A stretch of 64,000 bases of DNA. Source: an uncultured Kordia sp. GTDB lineage: Bacteria > Bacteroidota > Bacteroidia > Flavobacteriales > Flavobacteriaceae. Below are positions 47,085-55,609 of the stretch, piece by piece. A program made the position numbers and the translations under genes. Numbering within the stretch: position 1 is the stretch's first letter; the number at the start of each line of letters is the position of its first letter. The DNA is taken from NCBI RefSeq assembly GCF_947489565.1, contig NZ_CANLEA010000011.1:168921-232920 (forward strand), read 5' to 3'. Below the pieces are notes generated by a model that searched no databases, was not told the DNA's origin, and saw only the letters and a list, made by a program, of their open reading frames with translations.

Positions 47085-48110
47085 TCAATTGATACCTATA
47101 AACTTTAAAACTTCATTTTCAAAAAGCTCTGGCTGATCTAAAAACGAGCGATGTCCACAATTAGGCAAAATAATTACTTCGACCTTTTTCATTAATTTTT
47201 GTGCTTCCATCAATTCTTCAGGTACAGCAATTGCATCAAATTTTCCAGTAAGTAGCAAAACTCTGTGTTCTATTTGCGGAATCAATTTCCAACGGTTTAC
47301 ATTGCGTTGTGCTTCCCACAAAATGTCTCCAACAAGTTTATTGTCTTTTTCATTCAAATATTTAATCGGATTGTAGGGTCGTGAAAAAATAACCTTCAAA
47401 GCCATTCCCAATCCCGTTTTACGTTTGGTTTCTGTAAATGCAGCATCAACATACGTATTCCATCGTTTTGAAATGTCAGGATTATGAATAGAATCTGTTT
47501 TCGTCATCCAATCCAATGCTTCTTTCCAATATTCGGTATGTTGATCACGTGAAATAAAATCGGCGGCTATATTTTTTAAATATTGAGGACGATATATCGT
47601 GTACCGTTCTGGAGAAAAATCGCTTGTAATAGGTGCATTAAATGCAATACCCGCTTTTATAAACTGTGTTTCCTTTGGAAATTTTGCCAAACAATCTAGT
47701 ACATCTTGTCCGCCAGTACTATGTCCAAACAAATAGATATTTGCTTGATATCTTTGTTGTAATTCTTTTGCAATCGCAATGATATCTTTGGCAACTTGTG
47801 TCGAATTGATCATGGTCGTATCAATCTTTTTTACAGACTTATTTAAACCGCGTTGATCAAAATATGCAATGGCAATCTTAGTTTCCAAAGATGTTTTCCA
47901 TCGCGGATAATCCGATCGTCCAAAATCAATACCATTTTCTGCGGTTCCACCTTGAACAAATAGTAAAATGGTTTCATTGTTCAAATTTCCTCTTACAAAT
48001 ACAGGAAGATTCTTGGCTTCTGGTTCAACATAAAAAAAGTCTTTTACTTTTTGCGCAAATACAAATTGATTGACGAGTAGAAGTACATACATTAATAAAA
48101 TTCGTTTCAT
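47085..48110 (-). CDS. Secreted alpha/beta hydrolase
   Basis: The 341-residue protein has a signal peptide (residues 1-19, ending VFAQ). The alpha/beta hydrolase core includes LLFVQGGTAENG, YFDQRGLNKS and the nucleophile elbow GHSTGG (S131), with the histidine of CGHRSFLDQPE near the C-terminus. It most resembles proline iminopeptidase-like or other small hydrolases of the periplasm. The ATG overlaps the stop of the aspartic protease-like gene (ATGA on the minus strand), so the two are co-translated. Confidence 0.82.
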   Translation of the reverse strand: MKRILLMYVLLLVNQFVFAQKVKDFFYVEPEAKNLPVFVRGNLNNETILLFVQGGTAENGIDFGRSDYPRWKTSLETKIAIAYFDQRGLNKSVKKIDTTMINSTQVAKDIIAIAKELQQRYQANIYLFGHSTGGQDVLDCLAKFPKETQFIKAGIAFNAPITSDFSPERYTIYRPQYLKNIAADFISRDQHTEYWKEALDWMTKTDSIHNPDISKRWNTYVDAAFTETKRKTGLGMALKVIFSRPYNPIKYLNEKDNKLVGDILWEAQRNVNRWKLIPQIEHRVLLLTGKFDAIAVPEELMEAQKLMKKVEVIILPNCGHRSFLDQPELFENEVLKFIGIN

Positions 48111-49276
48111 TTTTTTGATTGATTAAGATGAATAATTTTTTGATGATTTGTTTCAATAAATAGTGTGTTTTGGTTGAGTAGTTTTGAAATATTTAAAAAG
48201 TAATCACAATGTGATGCAAATAGATTTTTGGGAATGTATCCATTGATGGTTTTTAAAGTATCGCCCATATGTAATGCCGAATTCGGAACGGTTCTATTCA
48301 CAATCCAAAGGGAATCGTTAAGGATGCCTGGAATAAAGTTGCGTTCTTTTTCAATTTTGACATTTTCAATAGGTTGTAGCACAATTTTGTTTTCAGCATA
48401 ATTGAGATAAACGGTAAAATGTTCTAGAAAATCATTGCCCAACAACGCTTTATTCAGCGAAGAAAACTGTACAGGAATATGAGTCTCAAAATCTGAAAGT
48501 TGCACATTCAATTCTTTTACAAGTAAAGTATCGCGATTGCTTCCAAAAATGCCCGAAGTAGATTGATCAATATAGAGATTGGAAGTTACATTTGGGAACA
48601 ACGCTGCATATTTTTTCGGAATGACCAATCCGCCATTATAACCAACATCAAATAGTACATTTTTGATCAGTTTTCCTTCAATCATGATATTTATTTTAGG
48701 AATTCCAGACAAAAAGGAAGTTTTAAAATCCAGACTATGATGCTTTGTGTTTTCAGGAGGAAACAAGGTGTTCTTTGAAGCAAATAAGAGTTTATTTTGA
48801 TACTCAATTTTCCAATTGGCCAACTTAATAAGATTGGCACCAATAATTCCATTTTCAGCAATACACGGACTGTACGATGTTGACGCATATTTTAATTTTC
48901 CAGCGGCAATTCCATAAAAAGTCAAATCTTCTAACAAAATAGAATCTACAACAGTCATTTCAATAGTCTGGCGAATTCCTTGTGCTGTTCCGTTTAATTG
49001 TTTGGATTTTGTAGGAAGCTGTAAATCTTCCGCCAAACCATCTTCCACTTTACTATTAAAAGCACCTGTGTCAAAAATGAACCGATGTGTAGTTGTTTTT
49101 TCTTGAAGATTGGCTTCTACGACGATCAATCCTTTGACATAATCAAATGGAATTTGATGGATGTCTTTATCTGTTTGTAGCGCTGCACCTGATTCCAATC
49201 GCAATTGACGATATGCACTACAATTCATCAATAAGAGAAATATCCCGAAAAGGAAATAATAATAATAAAACTTCAT
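48107..49276 (-). CDS. Retropepsin-like aspartic protease lipoprotein
   Basis: This is a 389-residue protein. I start it at 49276 (MKFYYYYFLFGIFLLLMNC), which gives a lipoprotein-type signal with C19; a longer frame runs into the upstream gene and is not credible. Two pepsin-like halves are visible: D69-T70-G71-A72 and a second site D210-V211-G212, in which Thr is replaced by Val. A C-terminal domain near 300-389 (PNSALHMGDTLKTING) looks PDZ-like. The family (aspartyl protease with PDZ) is common in Bacteroidota. Activity is plausible but not assured given the second site. Confidence 0.75.
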   Translation of the reverse strand: MKFYYYYFLFGIFLLLMNCSAYRQLRLESGAALQTDKDIHQIPFDYVKGLIVVEANLQEKTTTHRFIFDTGAFNSKVEDGLAEDLQLPTKSKQLNGTAQGIRQTIEMTVVDSILLEDLTFYGIAAGKLKYASTSYSPCIAENGIIGANLIKLANWKIEYQNKLLFASKNTLFPPENTKHHSLDFKTSFLSGIPKINIMIEGKLIKNVLFDVGYNGGLVIPKKYAALFPNVTSNLYIDQSTSGIFGSNRDTLLVKELNVQLSDFETHIPVQFSSLNKALLGNDFLEHFTVYLNYAENKIVLQPIENVKIEKERNFIPGILNDSLWIVNRTVPNSALHMGDTLKTINGYIPKNLFASHCDYFLNISKLLNQNTLFIETNHQKIIHLNQSKK

Positions 49277-49290
49277 GATGAGGTAGAATT

Positions 49291-49962
49291 TTAGCGTTTG
49301 GTAAATGATTTTTCCACCTTTTTCTGCCAAAAAATCAACAGTGGAATTCCAATCAATGAAGGCAATGCAAAAGCTAAAAACGGATTCATTAAATCGTAGC
49401 GTGTTACAATTGTAGATAGAAATGCGGTAAAAGTGGCAATATAACCGCCCATCATATTTCCGATATGCGACATATACCAATGATAAGCTTCTTTTGGACG
49501 AATGATAAACGGTTTCAAATTGGTATAGGAAATGACCAAGCCGCCAATTCCAAAACCAATAGTAAGCAAGGCAGCGCCTGTGGAAACCGTTTCAGAAAGT
49601 AGGTAATACAAGCCCAAACCTAAAAATATAGCGTTTGCCAAGGTGTTTACAATTCCAGCAAACCAATCGTACCATTTTGGCAACTGTGTTTTGTGAAGTT
49701 TTTTCAGTTTCAAACTTCGCACACCACAAAAAACACTGTAGTAACTTAAAAACGCGATTAAAAACAAAAAGTGATTCATCTTATAACCAGCAATCACAAT
49801 TCCTGTTACAAAGACAGCGGTCATGGCGTAAAAATAAAGTTTACCCGATTGGCGATGCCATGTTTTTCCTTTCGTACTAAAAATAGAGATGGCGCCAGAA
49901 ATAAGGGAAATGCTGCCAACTAAAATGTGCAAATACAGTATATATTGAATTGCTTTTTCCAT
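49291..49962 (-). CDS. Membrane protein, DUF2306-like
   Basis: The 223-residue protein has about seven membrane helices and charged loops containing KGKTWHRQSGKLYFY and AYHWYMSHIGNMMGGY. The helix order and His-bearing loops recall DUF2306/cytochrome-like membrane proteins of unknown role. It sits 105 bases downstream of the LytTR regulator gene and 14 bases upstream of the protease-like gene, so one transcript is likely. Confidence 0.68.
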   Translation of the reverse strand: MEKAIQYILYLHILVGSISLISGAISIFSTKGKTWHRQSGKLYFYAMTAVFVTGIVIAGYKMNHFLFLIAFLSYYSVFCGVRSLKLKKLHKTQLPKWYDWFAGIVNTLANAIFLGLGLYYLLSETVSTGAALLTIGFGIGGLVISYTNLKPFIIRPKEAYHWYMSHIGNMMGGYIATFTAFLSTIVTRYDLMNPFLAFALPSLIGIPLLIFWQKKVEKSFTKR

Positions 49963-50067
49963 GGTTTGTTGTTTTTTTGATGTGACAAATGTGCAAACTA
50001 AACCAAGAACAAAGTCTTTTATATACTGACTTTGGTGCGTTTGGGACGTATTTGGGAAGAATGGTGA

Positions 50068-50943
50068 TTACAAAGCTTGAATGAACGCTGAAATTTGTTT
50101 TGCCTTGCTACGCGATACAGGAATTTTTATAGCAAGTCCGCGCAAACTCAGTTCTAAATTTCTAGCATTTCCTTCGATATGAAGAATATAATTTCCATTG
50201 ACTACAAAGCGATTATGACATCTAAAAAAAATCGTTTTGGGCAATTGTTCTTCTAGGTTTTTTAGTCGATTTCGGATGAGTTTTTTGGTAATGATTTGAT
50301 GCTCTTCATAAAAAACTTCAACATAATTTCCGTCGGATTGTAGGCAAACAATTTCTGAAGCGTGTAATAACAATGCTACTTTTCCATTTTCTTCTTTTAG
50401 TTGAAATACCGGATTGGAAGGACTTGTTTTTTGTGTTGCCGTTTGCAGCTTTTTATTTTCAGCTTTGAGCGATTGTGTCAATTGTTGCGCATAAGCAAAT
50501 TGTATTTTTTGCTGACGATATTGTTCAAACAATACCAAAACTATAATAGGGAAGAAGCTAATAGACAAAGAAATAAATGTTGTTTTTGCGAACACTTGCC
50601 AAGCAGATTGATTGGCGCCATATAAAGTGAATATACTTAGGAAAATTCCAAGAATAATTAGTAAAATCACAATTAAAAATAGCAAAATTTCACGCCCAAT
50701 CGTCCAAGTATCTTCTTGAGTAAATGATGGAAACAGTTTTTGTAGCAATTTCACCGTCAAAAAAATAATAATAGACACAAAACTGGCAATGCAAAGCGCA
50801 TACACAATTCGTTCTGTAAGTTCAATCTCTTTAAAATCTAGCGGAGCTAACAATAAAATAATCAAAAAACTAGCCATACCAGGAATAGCAACACTATAGG
50901 TGTTAAAGATAAACGGGTGTGGTTTTTTAAGAAAATTTTGCAT
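50068..50943 (-). CDS. Membrane-anchored LytTR transcriptional regulator
   Basis: The 291-residue protein has four membrane helices (about residues 15-40, 47-68, 83-108 and 120-145). A short coiled coil (about 150-180) leads into a C-terminal LytTR DNA-binding domain (about 195-290) with IVCLQSDGNYVEVFY, the FFRCHNRFVVN core and ISAFIQAL at the end. It has no receiver or kinase domain, so the membrane part is presumably the sensor. It is transcribed away from four tandem double-glycine peptide genes whose first start lies 110 bases off. LytTR domains of the AgrA/ComE type control such peptides in Gram-positive bacteria; the link here is inference. Confidence 0.85.
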   Translation of the reverse strand: MQNFLKKPHPFIFNTYSVAIPGMASFLIILLLAPLDFKEIELTERIVYALCIASFVSIIIFLTVKLLQKLFPSFTQEDTWTIGREILLFLIVILLIILGIFLSIFTLYGANQSAWQVFAKTTFISLSISFFPIIVLVLFEQYRQQKIQFAYAQQLTQSLKAENKKLQTATQKTSPSNPVFQLKEENGKVALLLHASEIVCLQSDGNYVEVFYEEHQIITKKLIRNRLKNLEEQLPKTIFFRCHNRFVVNGNYILHIEGNARNLELSLRGLAIKIPVSRSKAKQISAFIQAL

Positions 50944-51053
50944 CTGTTGGTAAAGTTAGCCAAGAAGATGGTTTTTTATCAAAAAATTATCAGTCTTAAC
51001 ACAATATATATGCCTAAAACTTCATTAATTAAAGAAATTAAAACATGACAATT

Positions 51054-51173
51054 ATGAAAACACTACAGAAATTAAACCAATATGAAATAGAAACTAAGTT
51101 TGCAACACTCATTACAGGTGGCGATCTTATAAGAGGACTTGTCAATAATGAAGAGGAAGATGATTTAGATTAA
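51054..51173 (+). CDS. Double-glycine leader peptide 1 of 4
   Basis: ATG 51054 encodes 39 residues; an in-frame ATG 9 bases earlier (51045) would add MTI. The leader is MKTLQKLNQYEIETKFATL, then ITGG, then the acidic tail DLIRGLVNNEEEDDLD. Its sister genes lie directly downstream. The ITGG-D boundary resembles the cleavage site of C39-type leader peptidases. The tail contains no Cys and no Ser/Thr, so a lanthipeptide is unlikely. Confidence 0.8.
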   Translation: MKTLQKLNQYEIETKFATLITGGDLIRGLVNNEEEDDLD

Positions 51174-51211
51174 TCGTAAGTTTATAAATCACACAAACAT
51201 CAAAAGCAATT

Positions 51212-51334
51212 ATGAAAACACTACAAGAGTTAAAAGGACAGTATGAAGTAAATACTAAATTAACAATAATGATTACAGGCGGCGATCTTGTACGAGAACT
51301 CCAAAAAGATGATGGATCTGGCGACTTAGATTAA
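51212..51334 (+). CDS. Double-glycine leader peptide 2 of 4
   Basis: The product is 40 residues: a leader starting MKTLQELKGQYEVNTKL, then MITGG, then the tail DLVRELQKDDGSGDLD. The start lies 158 bases after that of copy 1. The spacer in front of it is related to those before copies 3 and 4, and contains CACAAAC and a run of A before the ATG. Confidence 0.82.
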   Translation: MKTLQELKGQYEVNTKLTIMITGGDLVRELQKDDGSGDLD

Positions 51335-51375
51335 CAGTAGGTTTATGCATTACACAAACATTAAAACTATAAACT

Positions 51376-51498
51376 ATGAAAACATTAGAGCAATTAAAAA
51401 AGGATCACGAATTAAATAAAAAACAAATAGCAAAAATTACAGGCGGCGATCTTATAAGAGGACTCCAAAAAGATGATGGATCTGACGATTTAGATTAA
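51376..51498 (+). CDS. Double-glycine leader peptide 3 of 4
   Basis: The product is 40 residues: MKTLEQLKKDHELNKKQIAK, then ITGG, then DLIRGLQKDDGSDDLD. The leader LNKKQIAKI is like the leader box of several Bacteroidota RiPP precursors. The start is 164 bases after that of copy 2. Confidence 0.82.
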   Translation: MKTLEQLKKDHELNKKQIAKITGGDLIRGLQKDDGSDDLD

Positions 51499-51539
51499 CA
51501 GTAGGTTTATATATCACACAAATTTTAAAACTATAAACT

Positions 51540-51662
51540 ATGAAAACATTAAAAGCATTAAAAGATCATTATGAAGTAGCGGAAACACTAACTGCTAAAA
51601 TTACAGGCGGCGATCTTATTACAGCTGTGCAACAAAACGATGGTACAGGTGATATGGATTAA
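51540..51662 (+). CDS. Double-glycine leader peptide 4 of 4
   Basis: The product is 40 residues: MKTLKALKDHYEVAETLTAK, then ITGG, then DLITAVQQNDGTGDMD. The start is 164 bases after that of copy 3. The tail is the most diverged of the four but keeps GG-D-L-[IV], the acidic end and the terminal D-[LM]-D. A terminator follows 58 bases after the stop. Confidence 0.82.
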   Translation: MKTLKALKDHYEVAETLTAKITGGDLITAVQQNDGTGDMD

Positions 51663-51720
51663 TGTCGTATTACATTGGTGAAAGCATGATATTTAAAAGA
51701 TAATTGCTTTCAAAAAAATA

Positions 51721-51756
51721 AAAAGATTGCTCTAAAAAAGGCAATCTTTTTTCTTT
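51721..51756 (+). terminator. Terminator of the double-glycine peptide operon
   Basis: Stem AAAAGATTGC (51721-51730) pairs with GCAATCTTTT (51741-51750), followed by TTCTTTT. It closes the four-gene array. Confidence 0.88.
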
Positions 51757-51899
51757 TGTAGCATTTTCTATGGTTTGAATACCCAAAAAACGCGAGTTTA
51801 TCGCAGATTTTACTAAATTTTTCAAAAAGAAATGTATTTTTACCTTCCTGTATACTAAACACGTTAAATTTTAGTTTTACAATTACTAAATAAATCACC

Positions 51900-54428
51900 T
51901 TGAGAAAAGCATTATATACATCGGTAATAGTATCAGTACTAGGGATTTTACTCTTTAGCTGTTCTACCAAAAAAGATACATTCATCAACAGAAATTTCCA
52001 TTCTGTCACTACAAAATACAATGTATTATTCAATGGAAAAGTTGCCTTTGAAGAAGGAAGAGAAGCATTGATGAATGCGTATATTGATAATTACTGGGAA
52101 ATTCTTCCTATAGAACGCATGGAAATACTGGATGATTTAACGCTTCCGGGACAAGGTGGAAAAAATCCGAACTTCGAAAAAGCGGAAGAAAAAGCAGTAA
52201 AAGCCATTCAGAAACATTCCATGGATATCAAAGGTCGTCAGCGCAATCCGCAAATGGACGAAGCATATTTATTACTTGGAAAGGCACGTTATTTTGATCA
52301 GCGATTTATTCCTGCTTTAGAAGCTTTCAACTATACCATAGGCGAATATCCGGATAGTGATAAAATGAATCAAACAAAAATTTGGCGCGAAAAGACACAC
52401 CTTCGTTTGGAAAATGAAGAATTTGCCATTGCCAATTTGAAACGATTGTTAAAGTTTGAAAAATTAGAAGATCAAGAATATGCAGATGCCAATGCAGTAT
52501 TAGGTCAGGCATATATCAATCTAAAACATAAAGACAGTGCCGTACAAGTTTTAAAACGTGCAGCAGCTTCTACTAAAATTCGAGAAGAACAAGGGCGTTA
52601 CAACTATATCATTGGGCAATTGTTCAACCAATTAGGACACAAAGACAGCGCAAATATTGCTTTTGATAAAGTTATTGCGTTGAATAGGAAATCGCCACGC
52701 GTGTACATGATCAATGCGAAAATTGAAAAAGCGAGAAACTTTGACCTAGAAACAGGAAACAAAGAAGAGTTTTTAGAAATGCTAAACGACTTAGCGGAAG
52801 ATCGTGAAAACAGACCATTTTTAGATAAAATTTATCGTCAATTAGGGGAATATCACTTATCGCAAGATTCTTTAAAATTGGCTGAAGAATATTTCAATAA
52901 ATCAGTTCGTAAAGTAAAAACAGACAGACATCTAAAAGCATTAGATTATGAAAATATTGCTGCTTTACGTTTTGATGAAGCCAATTACAAAGACGCAGGA
53001 AAATATTACGATAGTACCTTGTTGAATTTAAAAAAGAATACGCGCAAATTCAGAAGAATTGAAAAGAAAAGAGCCAATCTTGAAGATGTAATTGCATACG
53101 AAGATGTGGCAAAAGTGAATGATAGTATTCTCACGCTGGTAAATTTCTCTGAAGAAGAACGCATTACATATTTTCAAGACTATATTGACAAGTTAAAAGC
53201 TGCCGAAGAAGAAAAGAAAAAGCTGGAAGAACAAAAACAAAGCTTTGCAGATAACGAATTTGCATCAAGCAGAAGTGGCAAAGGTCCAAGAAACGGGAAT
53301 GATGAATTTTACTTTTACAATCAAACAACGGTTGCTTATGGTAAAAACGAATTCCGTAAACGTTGGGGCGATCGTGCTTTAGAAGACAACTGGCGTTTGT
53401 ATAATAAAAATGTGGTTGTGAAAACAAGTGCAGAATCTGCAACAGCAGAAGGAGGAAGCGCAGTAAAAGAAGCAGACATTTACTCAGTAGCACTGTATAC
53501 AGATAGAATTCCAACTGATGAAAAGGTAATTGACAGTATCGGGAAAGAACGCAACTTTGCATATTACCAATTAGGATTGATCTATAAAGAAAAATTCAAA
53601 GAATACGAATTGGCTGCGAACCGATTGGAGCAATTATTACAGAACAAACCTGAAGAAAAATTAATTCTTCCATCAAAGTACAATCTGTATAAAATTTACA
53701 CGCTTTTAGAGCAACCAACTAAGGCAAACCAATGGAAAAATGATATCCTAAGCAATCATGGAGATAGTCGTTATGCACAAATCTTACGCAATCCGCAAGA
53801 TGTCATTGCCTCTGACGAAAACAGTCCAGAAAGTCTATACGCAAACACCTATAAAAAGTTTGCAACACAAGACTTTGAAGGCGCGTTAAACGATACTGAA
53901 AAATACATTCAGCAATTTACTGGAGAAGAAATAGTGCCAAAATTTGAAATGCTCAAAGCTGTCATCATTGCACGATTAGATGGTTTTAACGCTTACAAAG
54001 ATGCACTAAACTATGTAGCGCTGAATTACCCAAACAATGACGAAGGAAAACGTGCTCAACAAATCATCAATACTTCTTTGCCCAAAATAGCCAACAAAGC
54101 AGTTGCGAAAGATGATGAGTCTACGAGTTTCAAAATCATTTATACATTTCAAAAAAATGAATCGGAAGCTATGGATGCGCTCGAAAAAACCATCAATAAA
54201 ATGATGGAAGACAAAGGGTACAATTCGCTGTCTATTTCTAGAGATGTATATAGTAGAAGTCAGCAATTTGTGGTAATTCATGGTTTCAAAACCAAATTAG
54301 CTGCGGTTACTGTGGAGGATTTATTGGAAACAGGATTGCCGTACAAAGTTGAAAAGCCAAATATCATCATGTCTGCTCAAAACTATCAAACAGTACAAAT
54401 TCACAAAAACATAGACGAAATCAAATAA
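51900..54428 (+). CDS. sprE: SprE/PorW-like lipoprotein with TPR repeats (gliding/T9SS)
   Basis: This is an 842-residue lipoprotein. TTG 51900 is the first possible start after an in-frame stop at 51891, and it gives a signal MRKALYTSVIVSVLGILLFS with lipidated C21, so it is very likely right. Many TPR-like helical repeats follow (about 100-480 and 540-700), with a Lys/Glu coiled segment around 420-445. The layout and the opening CSTKKDTF, NRNFHSVTTKYNVLFNG match SprE of Flavobacterium johnsoniae and PorW of Porphyromonas, lipoproteins needed for T9SS secretion and, in gliders, motility. The window's two sorting-domain proteins are plausible clients. Confidence 0.8.
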   Translation: MRKALYTSVIVSVLGILLFSCSTKKDTFINRNFHSVTTKYNVLFNGKVAFEEGREALMNAYIDNYWEILPIERMEILDDLTLPGQGGKNPNFEKAEEKAVKAIQKHSMDIKGRQRNPQMDEAYLLLGKARYFDQRFIPALEAFNYTIGEYPDSDKMNQTKIWREKTHLRLENEEFAIANLKRLLKFEKLEDQEYADANAVLGQAYINLKHKDSAVQVLKRAAASTKIREEQGRYNYIIGQLFNQLGHKDSANIAFDKVIALNRKSPRVYMINAKIEKARNFDLETGNKEEFLEMLNDLAEDRENRPFLDKIYRQLGEYHLSQDSLKLAEEYFNKSVRKVKTDRHLKALDYENIAALRFDEANYKDAGKYYDSTLLNLKKNTRKFRRIEKKRANLEDVIAYEDVAKVNDSILTLVNFSEEERITYFQDYIDKLKAAEEEKKKLEEQKQSFADNEFASSRSGKGPRNGNDEFYFYNQTTVAYGKNEFRKRWGDRALEDNWRLYNKNVVVKTSAESATAEGGSAVKEADIYSVALYTDRIPTDEKVIDSIGKERNFAYYQLGLIYKEKFKEYELAANRLEQLLQNKPEEKLILPSKYNLYKIYTLLEQPTKANQWKNDILSNHGDSRYAQILRNPQDVIASDENSPESLYANTYKKFATQDFEGALNDTEKYIQQFTGEEIVPKFEMLKAVIIARLDGFNAYKDALNYVALNYPNNDEGKRAQQIINTSLPKIANKAVAKDDESTSFKIIYTFQKNESEAMDALEKTINKMMEDKGYNSLSISRDVYSRSQQFVVIHGFKTKLAAVTVEDLLETGLPYKVEKPNIIMSAQNYQTVQIHKNIDEIK

Positions 54429-54477
54429 TAGCCCAACAATTATAAACTAACATATAATCCCTCAAACTAACCAAGCC

Positions 54478-54888
54478 ATGTTTTCAGAATCAAAAAAAGG
54501 TCGCAATAACGAAACCACACGCGGACAGTCAAATCGAATTGGAAAATCGACAAGTATCAAAGGTGAAGTCGTCTCAAAAGCAGATTTTAGAATTGATGGA
54601 AAACTTGAAGGTAGTGTAGAAACTACTGGGAAAATTGTCATTGGTCCAAGTGGAGTTATTACAGGAAAAGTAACCTGTGCCAATGCAGACATTCAAGGAC
54701 GTTTTGAAGGAGAATTGGTAGTAACAAACCTACTTACACTAAAAAGTTCTGCAATTATAGAAGGAGATGTTACCGTTAGTAAGTTATCCATAGAGCCAGG
54801 AGCTACATTTAATGCTACCTGTGCGATGAAAACAGGAATCAAAGAACTCAAAACAAGTGACGAAAAAAAAGCCGATAAAACCGCTTAA
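54478..54888 (+). CDS. Bactofilin (polymer-forming cytoskeletal protein)
   Basis: The 136-residue protein has an unstructured, basic N-terminus and a right-handed beta-helix core of the bactofilin/DUF583 family (SIKGEVVSKADFRIDGKLEG, then GKIVIGPSGVITGKVTCANA). Bactofilins form filaments that scaffold cell shape or polar complexes. It lies between sprE and atpZ; its 3' end overlaps atpZ by 32 bases. Confidence 0.88.
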   Translation: MFSESKKGRNNETTRGQSNRIGKSTSIKGEVVSKADFRIDGKLEGSVETTGKIVIGPSGVITGKVTCANADIQGRFEGELVVTNLLTLKSSAIIEGDVTVSKLSIEPGATFNATCAMKTGIKELKTSDEKKADKTA

Positions 54889-55081
54889 AAGCTACGTAAA
54901 ATTCACGGGAATTGCATTTCAAATGGCGGTTGTCATTGGACTTGGCGTGTATTTAGGAATGTGGCTTGATGAAAAATATCCTAACAAGCACCAACTTTTT
55001 ACCGTTGTATGTTCTTTAGTATTCGTAAGTTTGTCCATGTGGCAAGTCATACGACAGCTCAAAAAATTTAATAAAGACTAA
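54857..55081 (+). CDS. atpZ: AtpZ/AtpI family protein
   Basis: The 74-residue protein has two membrane helices (about 17-34 and 46-62) and the conserved GVYLGMWLDEKYPNKH segment of AtpZ-type ATP synthase accessory proteins. GTG 54857 is used; it overlaps the bactofilin gene by 32 bases. It is thought to assist assembly or Mg2+/ion supply of F-type ATP synthases, whose genes lie just downstream. Confidence 0.82.
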   Translation: MTKKKPIKPLKSYVKFTGIAFQMAVVIGLGVYLGMWLDEKYPNKHQLFTVVCSLVFVSLSMWQVIRQLKKFNKD

Positions 55082-55085
55082 AAGG

Positions 55086-55472
55086 GTGAAACAAAACGTA
55101 CTCAAATTTCTTACACACTTTTCCATATTTGCAATTTCGCTTTTCGCGATACATCAATTATTGCACTCATTTGTACTGCCTGAAAAAACATTTTATTATG
55201 CTCCTTGGGCTATACATCTCTTTTTATTTCTAATCACATTTATTTTATATGTTGGAGTAGCATATATAAAAACCATTTTTGCAGAAAAAGCGGCATTAGC
55301 ATTCTTAGGAGGAAGCTTTCTAAAAATGCTCGCAGGGATTTTATTTTTAGTGCCTTATTTCAAGAACAAAGACTACTTTAATATTGAAAATGTATTGGCC
55401 TTTTTTATCCCGTACTTCTTATACCTTGCCTTTGAAGCATACTACGTATTAAAGCTCATAAACCAAAAATAA
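55086..55472 (+). CDS. Small membrane protein, DUF6168-like
   Basis: The 128-residue protein has four membrane helices, and its location between atpZ and atpB fits the DUF6168 family of flavobacteria. GTG 55086 is 4 bases after the atpZ stop. It takes the position of an AtpI-type accessory and may help c-ring assembly, but that is inferred from place and topology only. Confidence 0.75.
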   Translation: MKQNVLKFLTHFSIFAISLFAIHQLLHSFVLPEKTFYYAPWAIHLFLFLITFILYVGVAYIKTIFAEKAALAFLGGSFLKMLAGILFLVPYFKNKDYFNIENVLAFFIPYFLYLAFEAYYVLKLINQK

Positions 55473-55536
55473 AGGGCTTCTTAAGATTGTTTAAAAAAAA
55501 CTTTTCAGGGAATCGAAAAAAAAATAGTTATTAACG

Positions 55537-55565
55537 TTGTATTGTTAATTAAAAACTTACCTTTG
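55537..55565 (+). promoter_or_regulatory. Promoter of the atpB-led operon
   Basis: The -7 box TACCTTTG (55558-55565) and a TTG at 55537-55539, 18 bases upstream, fit the Bacteroidota sigma-ABfr consensus well. The ATG of atpB is at 55610, giving a leader of about 35-40 bases. Confidence 0.75.
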
Positions 55566-55609
55566 CACCGAAATTTAGGAACCATATATTTATATATAAT
55601 ACAATAAAT

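Noticed and set aside
48107..49480. Longer start of the aspartic protease-like gene at 49480
   Set aside because: It would run into the gene at 49291-49962 and hides the signal peptide seen at 49276.
51710..52033. A minus-strand 107-codon frame over the start of sprE
   Set aside because: It overlaps the sprE start and the terminator of the peptide array, with no promoter or family features.
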